From: Hyphomicrobiales bacterium
GTDB lineage: Bacteria; Pseudomonadota; Alphaproteobacteria; Rhizobiales; Rhizobiaceae
DNA length: 64,000 bases
Reading direction: 5' to 3'
Assembly: GCA_900465915.1 (NCBI GenBank)
Contig: UBKJ01000004.1
Coordinates: forward strand, 62,001-126,000
Shown: positions 56,280-64,000 of the stretch, piece by piece
How positions within the stretch are numbered: position 1 is the first letter of the stretch
How the letters are laid out: each line of letters opens with the position of its first letter
Made by a program: the position numbers and the translations under genes
Notes under the pieces: model-generated
What the model was told of the DNA's origin: nothing
The model's input: only the letters and a program-made list of their open reading frames with translations
The model's database searches: none

Positions 56280-57719
56280 TCAAGCCGCGACGGCGGCGGC
56301 GACGCGCCCCGCCGCCAGCGCTTCGGCCTTGCCGATGGCCGCGCCCGCGACCGCGTCGCCGATGACCACCATGACCGGGCCGGAGAGGTTCTTGGCCTCC
56401 AGCGCCGGCAAATCCTTCAACGTGCCGTGGAACAGCCGGCGGTCGGCGCGGCCGGCGTTCTCGACCACGGCCACCGCCGTATCCGCGTGCAGCCCGGCGC
56501 CGATCAGCCGCGCCGCCACGGAGGCCGCGACCGAAGCGCCCATATAGACGGCGATGGTGGCGCCCGAGACGGCGAGCTTGGCCCAGCCGGGCAGCACGTC
56601 GCCCGTCATATCGTGGCCGGTGGTGAACACCAGCGACGAGGCGACGCCGCGCAGGGTCAGCGGCAATTCCATGTCGGCGGCGGCGGCGAAAGCGGAGGTG
56701 ACGCCCGGCACGACCTCGAAGCCGATATCGGCGGCGCGCAGCGCGGCCATCTCCTCGCCGGCGCGACCGAAGACCAGCGGATCGCCGGCCTTGAGCCGCA
56801 CGACGCGCCTGCCCTCGCGGGCGAGCTTGACCAGAAGCCGGTTGATCTCGTCCTGGCTCTTGGAATGGCAGCCCTTGCGCTTGCCGACCGGCAGGCGCTC
56901 GGCGTCACGGCGGCCCATGGCGACGACGGCCTCGGGCACCAGCGCGTCATGGACGATGACGTCGGCCTCCATCAGCACGCGCTGGGCGCGCAAGGTGAGA
57001 AGGTCCTCCGCGCCCGGACCGGCGCCGACCAGGAAGACATGGCCGGCGGCGTCGGGCGCGCGGGCGAGAAGCGCGTCGGCGGCGCGGCGGGCCCCGGCCT
57101 CGTCGCCGGCCTCCACGGCGCGGGCGACGCGGCCGGTGAAGAAACCGCGCCAGAAATCGCGCCGCGCGACGCCCTTGGGCAGCAGGCGCTCGACCAGCGG
57201 GCGAAAGCTTTCGGCGAGATGCGCCAGATCGCCCAGCCGCGGCGAGAAGGCGGCGTCGATACGCGCCCGCACCATCTGCGCCAGCACCGGAGCCGCGCCC
57301 TCGGTGCCGATGGCGATGGCGACCGGCGCGCGATTGACGATGGCCGGCGTGAGGAAATCGCACAGCGCCGGGCGGTCGACGACGTTGACGGGAATCTTTT
57401 GCGCCCGCGCGGCCACGGCCACGGCCGCGTCCTCGGCCTCGTCGCCGGTGGCGGCGAAGACCAGCTTCGCGCCGTCGAGATGGGCGGGACGGAAGGGCTC
57501 GGCGACATGCTCGGCGCCGGTCTCGGCGATGAAAGCGGCGAGATGCGGCTCGGGATCGGGCGCGACGATGCGCAGTCGCGCCGCCGTCTGCGCCACGAGG
57601 CGCGCCTTGTTCAGCGCCTCCTCGCCCGCGCCGACGATCGCCGCCACCTCGCCCGCGACGCGGAAAAAGGCGGGAAAATCGGCCAGAAGACGTTTTTGCA
57701 CGAGCGACAATGGAGCCAT
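56280..57719 (-). CDS. cysG: Siroheme synthase (CysG, bifunctional)
   Basis: A 479-residue enzyme making siroheme from uroporphyrinogen III. The N-terminal third (FPAFFRVAGEVAAIVGAGEEALNKARLV) is the precorrin-2 dehydrogenase/ferrochelatase; the C-terminal half is the SUMT methyltransferase (GHVFLVGAGPGAEDLLTLRA, VVRLKAGDPLVFGRAGEE, VVPGVTSAFAAAA). Full length. First gene of the sulfite-reduction operon, so the cofactor is made along with its enzyme. Upstream is an AT-rich region with GAATATATTC (57853-57862) resembling the patch before cysD. Confidence 0.95.
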   Translation of the reverse strand: MAPLSLVQKRLLADFPAFFRVAGEVAAIVGAGEEALNKARLVAQTAARLRIVAPDPEPHLAAFIAETGAEHVAEPFRPAHLDGAKLVFAATGDEAEDAAVAVAARAQKIPVNVVDRPALCDFLTPAIVNRAPVAIAIGTEGAAPVLAQMVRARIDAAFSPRLGDLAHLAESFRPLVERLLPKGVARRDFWRGFFTGRVARAVEAGDEAGARRAADALLARAPDAAGHVFLVGAGPGAEDLLTLRAQRVLMEADVIVHDALVPEAVVAMGRRDAERLPVGKRKGCHSKSQDEINRLLVKLAREGRRVVRLKAGDPLVFGRAGEEMAALRAADIGFEVVPGVTSAFAAAADMELPLTLRGVASSLVFTTGHDMTGDVLPGWAKLAVSGATIAVYMGASVAASVAARLIGAGLHADTAVAVVENAGRADRRLFHGTLKDLPALEAKNLSGPVMVVIGDAVAGAAIGKAEALAAGRVAAAVAA

Positions 57720-57879
57720 CCTTTGAAAGACGGCGCATTATTCCGCGCGGCGCGAAAAATTTTAAGCAACGGGCTTGCGAACCCATCCGTCGCCGCGCAT
57801 CATTTTTTCGCGGGAGGCAGCTTTACGGGATTTTCATTCCGGCAAGCTGTTGGAATATATTCGATAATTTTAATAGTAT

Positions 57880-58257
57880 TTATAGCGGCCCGGCCGTGAA
57901 GAAGGCCGGGACGTGCCGGGGCCAGCGGCGCGGCGTGACGGCCACCAGATCGAAGCGCAGCGACAGCCGGCCGCGGTCGGGCTGGCGCTGCAGCCAGAGA
58001 TCGGCGGCGGCCTCGATGCGGCGCATGGCCTGCGGCGTGACGGCGAGATGCGCGGCTTCGAGCGTGGCGCGCGCCTTGACCTCGATGATCAGCACCAGAT
58101 TGCCGCGCCGGGCGATGAGGTCGATCTCGCCCAGCCGCGTGCGGTAGCGCCGCGCGACGATGCGGAACCCTTTCAGCATCAGCGCCAGAGCGGCGAAGCG
58201 TTCGGCATTGTGGCCGCGAAAGAAGGCGCTGCGCTTCTTGTCGCGCAGCTCGGTCAC
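57880..58257 (-). CDS. yraN: UPF0102 family protein YraN
   Basis: A 125-residue protein with an archaeal Holliday-junction-resolvase-like (restriction endonuclease) fold. The family motif is [28 protein letters not shown], with the acidic and lysine positions (E-D and E-x-K) of PD-(D/E)XK nucleases retained. Function is unproven. ATG overlaps the rsmI stop (ATGA), a pairing kept in most bacteria. GC-rich hairpin sequence lies at its end. Confidence 0.92.
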   Translation of the reverse strand: MTELRDKKRSAFFRGHNAERFAALALMLKGFRIVARRYRTRLGEIDLIARRGNLVLIIEVKARATLEAAHLAVTPQAMRRIEAAADLWLQRQPDRGRLSLRFDLVAVTPRRWPRHVPAFFTAGPL

Positions 58258-59165
58258 GGGCGGTCCGACTTCAACTGCATGAGGCGCTGGTAGAGGACCG
58301 ATTTCTGCCCGCCGGTCATGCGCGCCGCCTCGCCTGCCGCCTTGGAGGGCGGCAATTCCTGCGCCAGCGACAGAAGCAGCGCGTCGATGTCCTCGGCGCT
58401 TTGCGCAACACTTTCCTCCGCCGGCGGGCCGACCAGCAGCACCACCTCGCCGCGGATGCGGTCCTCGCCGTCGAAGCGCTGCGCCAACTCGCCCAAAGGC
58501 GCGGTGACGATGGTCTCATAGGCCTTGGTCAGCTCGCGGCAGAGCGCGCCCTCGCGCTCCGCGCCGAAGACGGCCACCATGTCGGCCAGCGTCGCCGCGG
58601 TGCGGTTGGGGGATTCGTAGAAGACCAGCGTGGCGTCGATGGTTTTCAGGCTTTCGAGCTTCGCCTGCTTCTGCCCGTGCTTGGCAGGCAGGAAGCCGCA
58701 GAACATGAAGGCGTCCGTAGGCAGGCCCGAGGCTGCGAGCGCGGCCAGCACCGCCGACGCGCCCGGAACCGGCACGATCCTGATCCCGGCTTCGCGCGCC
58801 TCGCCCACCAGCCGGAAGCCGGGATCGGAGACCAGCGGCGTGCCGGCGTCCGACACCAGCGCCACGCTCTTGCCCGCCAGAAGGGCGGCGATCAGCTTCG
58901 GCCCCGCCTCGGCGGCGTTGTGCTCGTGATAGCTGACCGGGCGGCGCGCCACGCCGTAGCGGTCGAGCAGCACGCGGGTGACGCGCGTATCCTCGCAGGC
59001 GACGATATCGGCCGCCGCCAGCACCTCGATGCCGCGCAGCGTCATGTCGCCGAGATTGCCGATGGGGGTGGAGACGATATAGAGCGCCGGCTCGACGGGC
59101 CGCGCGCGCTGCGTGACGCCGCCCACCACATAGTCCCGTTTCGCTTCTTCGGTCTGCTCGTTCAT
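58254..59165 (-). CDS. rsmI: 16S rRNA 2'-O-ribose C1402 methyltransferase RsmI
   Basis: A 303-residue SAM-dependent enzyme of the tetrapyrrole-methylase fold. Signature [43 protein letters not shown] and [22 protein letters not shown]. It methylates the ribose of C1402 in the decoding centre, with RsmH doing the base. A short C-terminal extension of helical sequence ([23 protein letters not shown]) is common in the family. Followed by yraN; hemW lies upstream across a long hairpin. Confidence 0.95.
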   Translation of the reverse strand: MNEQTEEAKRDYVVGGVTQRARPVEPALYIVSTPIGNLGDMTLRGIEVLAAADIVACEDTRVTRVLLDRYGVARRPVSYHEHNAAEAGPKLIAALLAGKSVALVSDAGTPLVSDPGFRLVGEAREAGIRIVPVPGASAVLAALAASGLPTDAFMFCGFLPAKHGQKQAKLESLKTIDATLVFYESPNRTAATLADMVAVFGAEREGALCRELTKAYETIVTAPLGELAQRFDGEDRIRGEVVLLVGPPAEESVAQSAEDIDALLLSLAQELPPSKAAGEAARMTGGQKSVLYQRLMQLKSDRP

Positions 59166-59179
59166 CCGCGTTCCCCTTG

Positions 59180-59240
59180 GAGCCTGTCAGGTTCATTCTG
59201 AACCTGACAGGCTCTGGATTCTTTTGTTTTTGCGCGACAT
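59180..59240. repeat. Palindromic repeat, related to the TAGAGC family (copy C)
   Basis: A 16-base-pair perfect hairpin, arms 59180-59195 and 59199-59214, loop TTC, bounded by GAGC/GCTC. It is followed by TCTTTTGTTTTTGCGC, as in copies A and B after their first hairpin. Lies between hemW and rsmI. It lacks the 29-base right end. It may also slow transcription, but T tracts are only on the plus-strand side, away from the genes. Confidence 0.7.
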
Positions 59241-59243
59241 GCT

Positions 59244-60452
59244 TCAGGCGGCCAGATCGGCCACCAGCGCGTCCAGCACCAGCGCGCCGTCCGGCGTGGC
59301 GCGGATGCGGTCGCCGCCCATCGGCTCGACCATGCCGTCGCCGACCAGCCGCGCCAGCCGCGCGCGGTCGATGTCGCGCCCGGCCAGCCGCCGGTAGCGG
59401 CCGAGATCGACGCCTTCGCGCAGGCGCAGGCCCATCATCAGGAATTCGTCGCCCTCCTGCCCGCCGTCGAGATATTCCTCCTCGTCGATCCCGTGGCAGC
59501 GCCGCTCGACCTTGTCGAGCCAGGTCTCCGGGTGCTTTTCGGTCATGGTGACGGTGCGCACGCCGTTCTCGACGAAACGGCCATGCGCGCCGGGGCCGAC
59601 GCCGACATATTGCCCGTAGCGCCAGTAAACCAGATTGTGCTGGGACTCCGCGCCGGGCGCGGCGTGGTTGGAGATCTCATAGGCCGGCAGGCCCAGCGCG
59701 GCGGTCAGGCCCTGCGTCTCCTCGTAGAGCGCCGCCGCATGGTCGGGCTCCGGCGTGGTCAGCTTGCCCGCCTTCCAGAGATTGTAGAACTGCGTGCCTT
59801 CCTCGATGGTGAGCTGGTAGAGCGACAGATGGTCGGCGGCGAGGTCGACCGCCTGCTTCAATTCCGCCCGCCACGCCTCGACCGACTGGCCGGGGCGGGC
59901 GTAGATGAGGTCGAAGGACAGGCGCGGAAAGATGTCGCGCGCCAGCCGGATCGCCGCCTTGGCCTCGTCGACCGAATGCATGCGGCCGAGCCGGCGCAGG
60001 TCGGGATCGTTCAGCGCCTGCACGCCCAGCGAGACGCGGTTGACGCCGGCGGCGCGATAGCCGCGGAAACGGTCGGCCTCGACGCTGGTCGGGTTGGCCT
60101 CCAGCGTCACCTCGATATCCGGCGCGACCGACCAGTTTTCGGCGAGGCCATCGAGCAGCGCCGCCACGGTCTCGGGCCGCATCAGCGACGGCGTGCCGCC
60201 GCCGAGAAAAATGCTGGTGACGGTGCGCGGGCCGGTGCGGGCGCGCAAGCTCGCCATCTCGCGCCGGAACGCCGCGGCGAAGCGCGCCTGGTCCACCGGC
60301 TGGTGGCGGACATGGCTGTTGAAGTCGCAATAGGGGCATTTGGCGAGGCAGAACGGCCAGTGCAGATAGACGCCGAACGCGCTTTCCCCGTCCGCGCGCG
60401 CGACGGGCGCAAGGCCGGAAAGGGGACCAGCCGGGGAAAGGGCGGCGTTCAT
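59244..60452 (-). CDS. hemW: Radical SAM heme chaperone HemW
   Basis: A 402-residue radical-SAM protein. The cluster motif is C35-x3-C39-x2-C42 ([10 protein letters not shown]), followed by [21 protein letters not shown] and [21 protein letters not shown]. Formerly annotated as HemN-like coproporphyrinogen dehydrogenase; proteins with this length and lacking the fourth HemN cysteine are HemW, a heme chaperone. A proline-rich N-terminal leader of 25 residues precedes the domain. ATG overlaps the rdgB stop (ATGA). Confidence 0.94.
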   Translation of the reverse strand: MNAALSPAGPLSGLAPVARADGESAFGVYLHWPFCLAKCPYCDFNSHVRHQPVDQARFAAAFRREMASLRARTGPRTVTSIFLGGGTPSLMRPETVAALLDGLAENWSVAPDIEVTLEANPTSVEADRFRGYRAAGVNRVSLGVQALNDPDLRRLGRMHSVDEAKAAIRLARDIFPRLSFDLIYARPGQSVEAWRAELKQAVDLAADHLSLYQLTIEEGTQFYNLWKAGKLTTPEPDHAAALYEETQGLTAALGLPAYEISNHAAPGAESQHNLVYWRYGQYVGVGPGAHGRFVENGVRTVTMTEKHPETWLDKVERRCHGIDEEEYLDGGQEGDEFLMMGLRLREGVDLGRYRRLAGRDIDRARLARLVGDGMVEPMGGDRIRATPDGALVLDALVADLAA

Positions 60453-61111
60453 CGCGCCGACGCCGTTTCGACGCCGAGCGCCTGTTCGGCGAACAGCTTG
60501 AAGGCGCGGGCGCGGTGCGACAAAGCCGAGGCGTCGCCGGGCTTCCAGCCGTGCTTTTCCTCGGCCGTCATCTCGCCGAAGGTCTTGGCGTGGCCGTCGG
60601 GCAAAAACACCGGATCGTAGCCGAAGCCGATGGTCCCGCGCGGCGGCCAGACTAGCGTTCCCTCGACCTCGCCGCGATAATATTGCGCCTCGCCGTCGGG
60701 CCAGGCGAGGCAGATCACCGAGACGAAGCGCGCCTTGCGCTCGTCGGGCGCGGTCGCGCCCTTTTCCTGCAGCAGGTCCTCGACCTTGCGCATCGCCATG
60801 TCGAAATCGCGGCTTCCGTCGGGTTTTTCCGCCCAGTCGGCGGTGTAGACGCCCGGCGCGCCGCCGAGCGCGTCGACGGCGAGGCCGGAATCGTCCGACA
60901 GCGCCGGCAGGCCGGTGGCCCTGGCGGCGGCGAAAGCCTTGATATAGGCGTTCTCCTCGAAGGTGGTTCCCGTCTCGTCCGGCTCGGGCAGGCCGAGCGC
61001 GGCGACGGAGGAAACCTCGAAGCCGAACGGCCCGATCAGGTCGTCGAATTCGCGCAGCTTGCCCTTGTTGTGCGAGGCGACGATCAGCCTGCCCCTGTCC
61101 AGCGTTCTCAT
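60449..61111 (-). CDS. rdgB: Non-canonical purine NTP pyrophosphatase (RdgB/HAM1)
   Basis: A 220-residue enzyme that hydrolyses dITP, XTP and dHAPTP, keeping damaged purines out of DNA. ATG 61111 ([22 protein letters not shown]). SHNKGK substrate motif, [22 protein letters not shown] and [12 protein letters not shown] are the hallmarks. Lies between the VOC gene and hemW; the rph-rdgB-hemW order is normal in this group, the VOC gene less fixed. Confidence 0.96.
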   Translation of the reverse strand: MRTLDRGRLIVASHNKGKLREFDDLIGPFGFEVSSVAALGLPEPDETGTTFEENAYIKAFAAARATGLPALSDDSGLAVDALGGAPGVYTADWAEKPDGSRDFDMAMRKVEDLLQEKGATAPDERKARFVSVICLAWPDGEAQYYRGEVEGTLVWPPRGTIGFGYDPVFLPDGHAKTFGEMTAEEKHGWKPGDASALSHRARAFKLFAEQALGVETASAR

Positions 61112-61175
61112 GTTCGGTCCCGTTTCATCATCGCATCGCCTTGCAAAACCGACCAGAGGGCGGCCCGGCGATGAC

Positions 61176-61580
61176 TTAGTCCCATAATCCCGGTTCGGCG
61201 AATTCCAGCGAATTGCCGGAAGGGTCGCGGAAATAAAGCGAATGCGCGCCGTTGGGCCAGTCGAACTCGGCCTCGACGGCGACGCCATGCCGTTGCAGAT
61301 GCGCCCGCCAGCGGTCGATCTCAGCGCGCGAGGCGGCGAAGCAGGCGTGGCCCGGCCCGACCGTCCCGTGCGAGGGGACGGCCGGCAGCCCGGCCGGCGT
61401 CGGCTTCAGGCTCTCCTCCGCCTTGAACAGGAGCAGCACGCCCTCGCCGCAGCGGAAGAAGGCGTTGCGCTCGCCGGCCTTGCCCACCGGCTCCAGGCCC
61501 AGGACGTCGCTATAAAAGCGGACGGCCTCGGCCATGTCGCGCACATAGAGCGCGGTCTCGAGAATGCGGGCGGCGCGCAT
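61176..61580 (-). CDS. VOC (glyoxalase-fold) metalloprotein
   Basis: A 134-residue protein of the vicinal-oxygen-chelate fold, with two beta-alpha-beta-beta-beta modules ([54 protein letters not shown]). Conserved metal-site positions, such as H in GHACF and E near the C-terminus, are present. Activities in the family include glyoxalase I, fosfomycin resistance and ring cleavage; this one cannot be assigned. It sits within the rph-rdgB operon, 38 bases after rph and 64 before rdgB. Confidence 0.88.
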   Translation of the reverse strand: MRAARILETALYVRDMAEAVRFYSDVLGLEPVGKAGERNAFFRCGEGVLLLFKAEESLKPTPAGLPAVPSHGTVGPGHACFAASRAEIDRWRAHLQRHGVAVEAEFDWPNGAHSLYFRDPSGNSLEFAEPGLWD

Positions 61581-61618
61581 CGAAGCCTCCCTCGCGGGTG
61601 GAAGAAGGCCCTTTCCTA

Positions 61619-62335
61619 TCAGGCCACGGCCAGCTTTTGCAAGGAGACGAGGCGGTCGACGCCGCCGCGCGCCAGCGTCATCAGCTCGGAGAACTCCTGC
61701 TCCGAGAACGGCGCGCCCTCGGCCGTGCCCTGGATCTCGACGATGCCGCCGCGCCCGGTCATGACGAAATTGCTGTCGGTCTCGGCGACGGAATCCTCGG
61801 CGTAGTCGAGGTCGAGCACCGGCGCGCCCTCGTAGATGCCGCAGGAAATGGCGGCGACATGGTCCTTGAGCACCTTTTCGACGCGCGCCATCTGGCGCGC
61901 CTCCATCCAGCGCAGGCAGTCGTGCAGCGCCACCCAGCCGCCGGTGATGGAGGCCGTGCGCGTGCCGCCGTCGGCCTGGATCACGTCGCAGTCGACGGTG
62001 ATCTGGAACTCGCCCAGCGCCTGCAGGTCGACCACGGCGCGCAAGGAGCGGCCGATAAGGCGCTGGATCTCCTGCGTGCGGCCGCCCTGCTTGCCGGCGG
62101 CGGCCTCGCGGCGCATGCGGTCGCCGGTGGAGCGCGGCAGCATGCCGTATTCCGCCGTCACCCAGCCCTTGCCGGAATTGCGCATCCAGCCCGGCACCTT
62201 CTCCTCCAGGCTCGCCGTGCACAGCACATGCGTGTCGCCGAATTTGACCAGGCAGGAGCCTTCGGCATGTTTGGAGACGCCGCGCTCGAAGGAGACGGCG
62301 CGCATTTCGTCGGCGGCGCGCTTGGATGGACGCAT
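61619..62335 (-). CDS. rph: Ribonuclease PH
   Basis: A 238-residue phosphorolytic 3'-to-5' exoribonuclease that trims tRNA ends; hexamer. ATG 62335 ([14 protein letters not shown]) gives the exact family length; six codons upstream are not conserved. [45 protein letters not shown] with the phosphate-binding arginines, and [19 protein letters not shown] are intact. Divergent from hrcA, an arrangement typical of Hyphomicrobiales. Confidence 0.97.
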   Translation of the reverse strand: MRPSKRAADEMRAVSFERGVSKHAEGSCLVKFGDTHVLCTASLEEKVPGWMRNSGKGWVTAEYGMLPRSTGDRMRREAAAGKQGGRTQEIQRLIGRSLRAVVDLQALGEFQITVDCDVIQADGGTRTASITGGWVALHDCLRWMEARQMARVEKVLKDHVAAISCGIYEGAPVLDLDYAEDSVAETDSNFVMTGRGGIVEIQGTAEGAPFSEQEFSELMTLARGGVDRLVSLQKLAVA

Positions 62336-62452
62336 GGATCGGGTTCCTGTCAAAAATTTCCGGTGCGGCAGTCTTTTAGGCCGGGCGGGCGCGAATGGAA
62401 AGGAATTTCGCCGTGCGGTTCTTAGAACCCTGTCGAGATCGGCGCAAAGGCT

Positions 62453-62480
62453 TTGACGCCCGCGCGGGCGTTCTTATATT
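62453..62480 (+). promoter_or_regulatory. Candidate promoter of hrcA
   Basis: TTGACG (62453-62458) and TATATT (62475-62480), 16 bases apart, about 40 bases before the hrcA ATG. The -35 also suits heat-shock sigma-32 promoters of alphaproteobacteria. No CIRCE element (TTAGCACTC-N9-GAGTGCTAA) is present here. Confidence 0.5.
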
Positions 62481-62520
62481 GACGCTGAAGGATCACGATG
62501 TTCGCAGACGCAGCAAAACC

Positions 62521-63588
62521 ATGACCAAGCCGCCCGCCCATGAAGTCCTGCGCTCGCTCGACCATCGCTCGCGCGATATTTTTCGGCTGATCGTCGACAG
62601 CTATCTCAACGACGGCGAGCCGGTCGGCTCGCGCAACCTGTCGCGCCTGCTGCCGCATTCGCTTTCGCCCGCCACCATCCGCAACGTGATGAGCGACCTC
62701 GAGCATCTCGGCCTCATCTACGCCCCGCATGTCTCGGCCGGGCGGCTGCCGACGCAGATCGGCCTGCGCTTTTTCGTCGACGCCTTCCTGGAGGTGGGGG
62801 ACCTGCCGCCGGAGGAGCGCAGCTCCATCGAGGCGCGGGTGGCGGCGGCGGGCGACAGCTCGATCGAGAACGTGCTGACCGAGGCGAGCCAGGTGCTTTC
62901 GGGCCTGTCGCGCGGCGCAGGCCTCGTGCTGGCCGCCAAGGCGGAAGGCGCGCTCAAGCATATCGAATTCGTGCGGCTGGAGCCGACCCGCGCGCTCGCG
63001 GTGCTGGTGATGCAGAACGGCGACGTGGAGAACCGCGTCGTTACGCTGCCGGCCGGCGTCAGCGCCTCGCAGCTCGTCGAGGCGTCGAATTTCCTCAACG
63101 CGCATATCCACGGCCGCACGCTGTCGGAGGCGCGCTCGGAGATGCAGAAGCTGACCGAGGAGACGCGGCGCGAGCTGGACCAGCTTTCGCAGGAGCTGGT
63201 GGCCCAGGGGCTGGCGGTCTGGAGCGGCGCGGGCTCGGACCAGCCGGCGCGGCTGATCGTGCGCGGCCGCGCCAACCTGCTCGAAAACATCCACGCGCAG
63301 GAGGACATAGAGCGCCTACGCCACCTGTTCGACGACCTGGAGACCAAGGACGGCGTGGTGCAATTGCTCGACCTCGCCGAGGCCGGCTCGGGCGTGCGCA
63401 TCTTCATCGGCTCGGAGAACAAGCTCTTCTCGCTGTCGGGCTCGTCGCTGGTGGTGGCGCCTTATCGCGACGCCGAGCAGCGGGTGATCGGCGCGCTGGG
63501 CGTGATCGGGCCGACGCGCCTCAACTACGCCCGCATCGTGCCGATGGTGGACTATACGGCGCAGATCGTGTCGCGGCTGCTGCGATAA
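62521..63588 (+). CDS. hrcA: Heat-inducible transcription repressor HrcA
   Basis: A 355-residue repressor that binds CIRCE operators (usually before groESL) and is inactivated on heat shock. ATG 62521 ([13 protein letters not shown]). The N-terminal winged helix has [34 protein letters not shown], then [23 protein letters not shown], and the GAF-like effector part ([25 protein letters not shown]) ends the protein. Followed 74 bases on by grpE, the conserved hrcA-grpE pair. No CIRCE near either gene, so HrcA does not appear to regulate its own operon. Confidence 0.96.
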   Translation: MTKPPAHEVLRSLDHRSRDIFRLIVDSYLNDGEPVGSRNLSRLLPHSLSPATIRNVMSDLEHLGLIYAPHVSAGRLPTQIGLRFFVDAFLEVGDLPPEERSSIEARVAAAGDSSIENVLTEASQVLSGLSRGAGLVLAAKAEGALKHIEFVRLEPTRALAVLVMQNGDVENRVVTLPAGVSASQLVEASNFLNAHIHGRTLSEARSEMQKLTEETRRELDQLSQELVAQGLAVWSGAGSDQPARLIVRGRANLLENIHAQEDIERLRHLFDDLETKDGVVQLLDLAEAGSGVRIFIGSENKLFSLSGSSLVVAPYRDAEQRVIGALGVIGPTRLNYARIVPMVDYTAQIVSRLLR

Positions 63589-63661
63589 CGAAATTAGACC
63601 TTGATTTTACACCCCCGACACTCGATATCCGCCCCAACGAAAGTCAAGACGGAAGAGAAGC

Positions 63662-64000
63662 ATGTCCGACGAAAAGAACAAACCCGAGAATCCCGATCTT
63701 GAGCAGCGCGACATCAACAATCCCCGCGACCGCGAAGCGCTGAAGCGGGCCGCCGACGATTTCCTGAAAAGCCGCAGGGCCGAGGCCCGCGCCGAGGCGC
63801 AGGAAGACGAGGCGACGGACGTCGACGAGACCGCCAACCGCATCGCCGCGCTCGAGGCCGACAACAGCGAATTGAAGGACCAGGTCCTGCGCGTGGCGGC
63901 GGAGATGGAGAACCTGCGCAGGCGCACCCAGCGCGACGTGCAGGACGCGCGCACCTACGCCGTGACCAACTTCGCCCGCGACATGCTGTCGGTGTCCGAC
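63662..64000 (+). CDS. grpE: Nucleotide exchange factor GrpE (partial, C-terminus outside window)
   Basis: The first 113 residues of the DnaK nucleotide-exchange factor. ATG 63662 ([17 protein letters not shown]) follows GGAAGAGAAGC. An acidic, disordered N-terminus leads into the long coiled-coil ([32 protein letters not shown]), where AEMENLRRR is diagnostic. The beta-wing head domain lies past base 64000. It follows hrcA, as in other alphaproteobacteria, and is probably under heat-shock sigma control. Confidence 0.95.
   Translation, partial: MSDEKNKPENPDLEQRDINNPRDREALKRAADDFLKSRRAEARAEAQEDEATDVDETANRIAALEADNSELKDQVLRVAAEMENLRRRTQRDVQDARTYAVTNFARDMLSVSD

Noticed and set aside
59180..59240. 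Terminator of hemW
   Set aside because: The hairpin is strong, but on the hemW strand it is not followed by T residues. It matches the intergenic repeat family better.
62401..62520. CIRCE operator before hrcA
   Set aside because: No TTAGCACTC/GAGTGCTAA pair was seen in the region.

Overview
The window is about 64 kb of GC-rich chromosomal DNA from an alphaproteobacterium, almost certainly of the order Hyphomicrobiales (Rhizobiales). The evidence is gene order: murA, a DUF2948 gene, hisD, a UPF0262 gene, a low-molecular-weight phosphatase, infA, maf, yacG and tRNA-Phe form a block familiar from Brucella, Mesorhizobium and Rhizobium, and rph/rdgB/hemW and hrcA/grpE sit together at the right-hand end. 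Family and genus cannot be fixed from the sequence alone. No phage, transposase, CRISPR or plasmid gene was found.

Layout. 1-5958: an RND multidrug exporter operon, mdtA-mdtB-mdtC, read leftward and cut by the window edge. 6285-12533: tRNA-Thr, then the conserved housekeeping block ending at tRNA-Phe. 12621-14091: a small accessory patch with two convergent, clearly paralogous Xre-type regulators, a promoter/operator region, a small protein of unknown function and a frameshifted membrane-protein gene. 14096-16327: a SulP anion transporter with a hairpin-rich leader, divergent from a YdcZ-type membrane protein. 16501-21639: heterotetrameric sarcosine oxidase (soxBDAG). 21918-25703: a YehZYXW-type osmoprotectant ABC importer. 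25830-28547: cueR and copA, end to end, with a textbook CueR promoter. 28626-30749: a PAS-PAS-GGDEF-EAL protein with a degenerate GGDEF motif. 30882-37058: a TPP-riboswitch-controlled thiamin operon (thiD-thiO-thiS-thiG-thiE-thiY-tenA-thiX) with no ATPase gene before its terminator. 37077-39675: an aldehyde dehydrogenase under a LacI-family regulator. 39816-42216: glpD and a DeoR-family regulator, with phased direct repeats between them. 42450-46284: tRNA-Pro and cysD-cysNC-cysQ. 46567-51296: a LuxR solo and metH. 51518-52912: a small membrane protein, a DNA-repair methyltransferase and a Dabb-domain protein. 53004-57719: cysG-DUF2849-cysI-cysH-DUF934. 57880-62335: yraN, rsmI, hemW, rdgB, a VOC protein and rph. 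62521 to the end: hrcA and the start of grpE.

Functionally the window is rich in sulfur and one-carbon metabolism. It holds sulfate activation (CysDNC), APS-type reduction (CysH), sulfite reduction with siroheme synthesis (CysG, CysI), PAP removal (CysQ), methionine synthase (MetH), folate-linked sarcosine oxidation and the sulfur-dependent thiazole branch of thiamin synthesis (ThiO, ThiS, ThiG). Most operons are tightly packed, with ATGA or TGATG overlaps. A family of intergenic palindromic repeats starting TAGAGC occurs several times, and in three cases the repeat edge itself supplies the TAG stop codon of the gene upstream.
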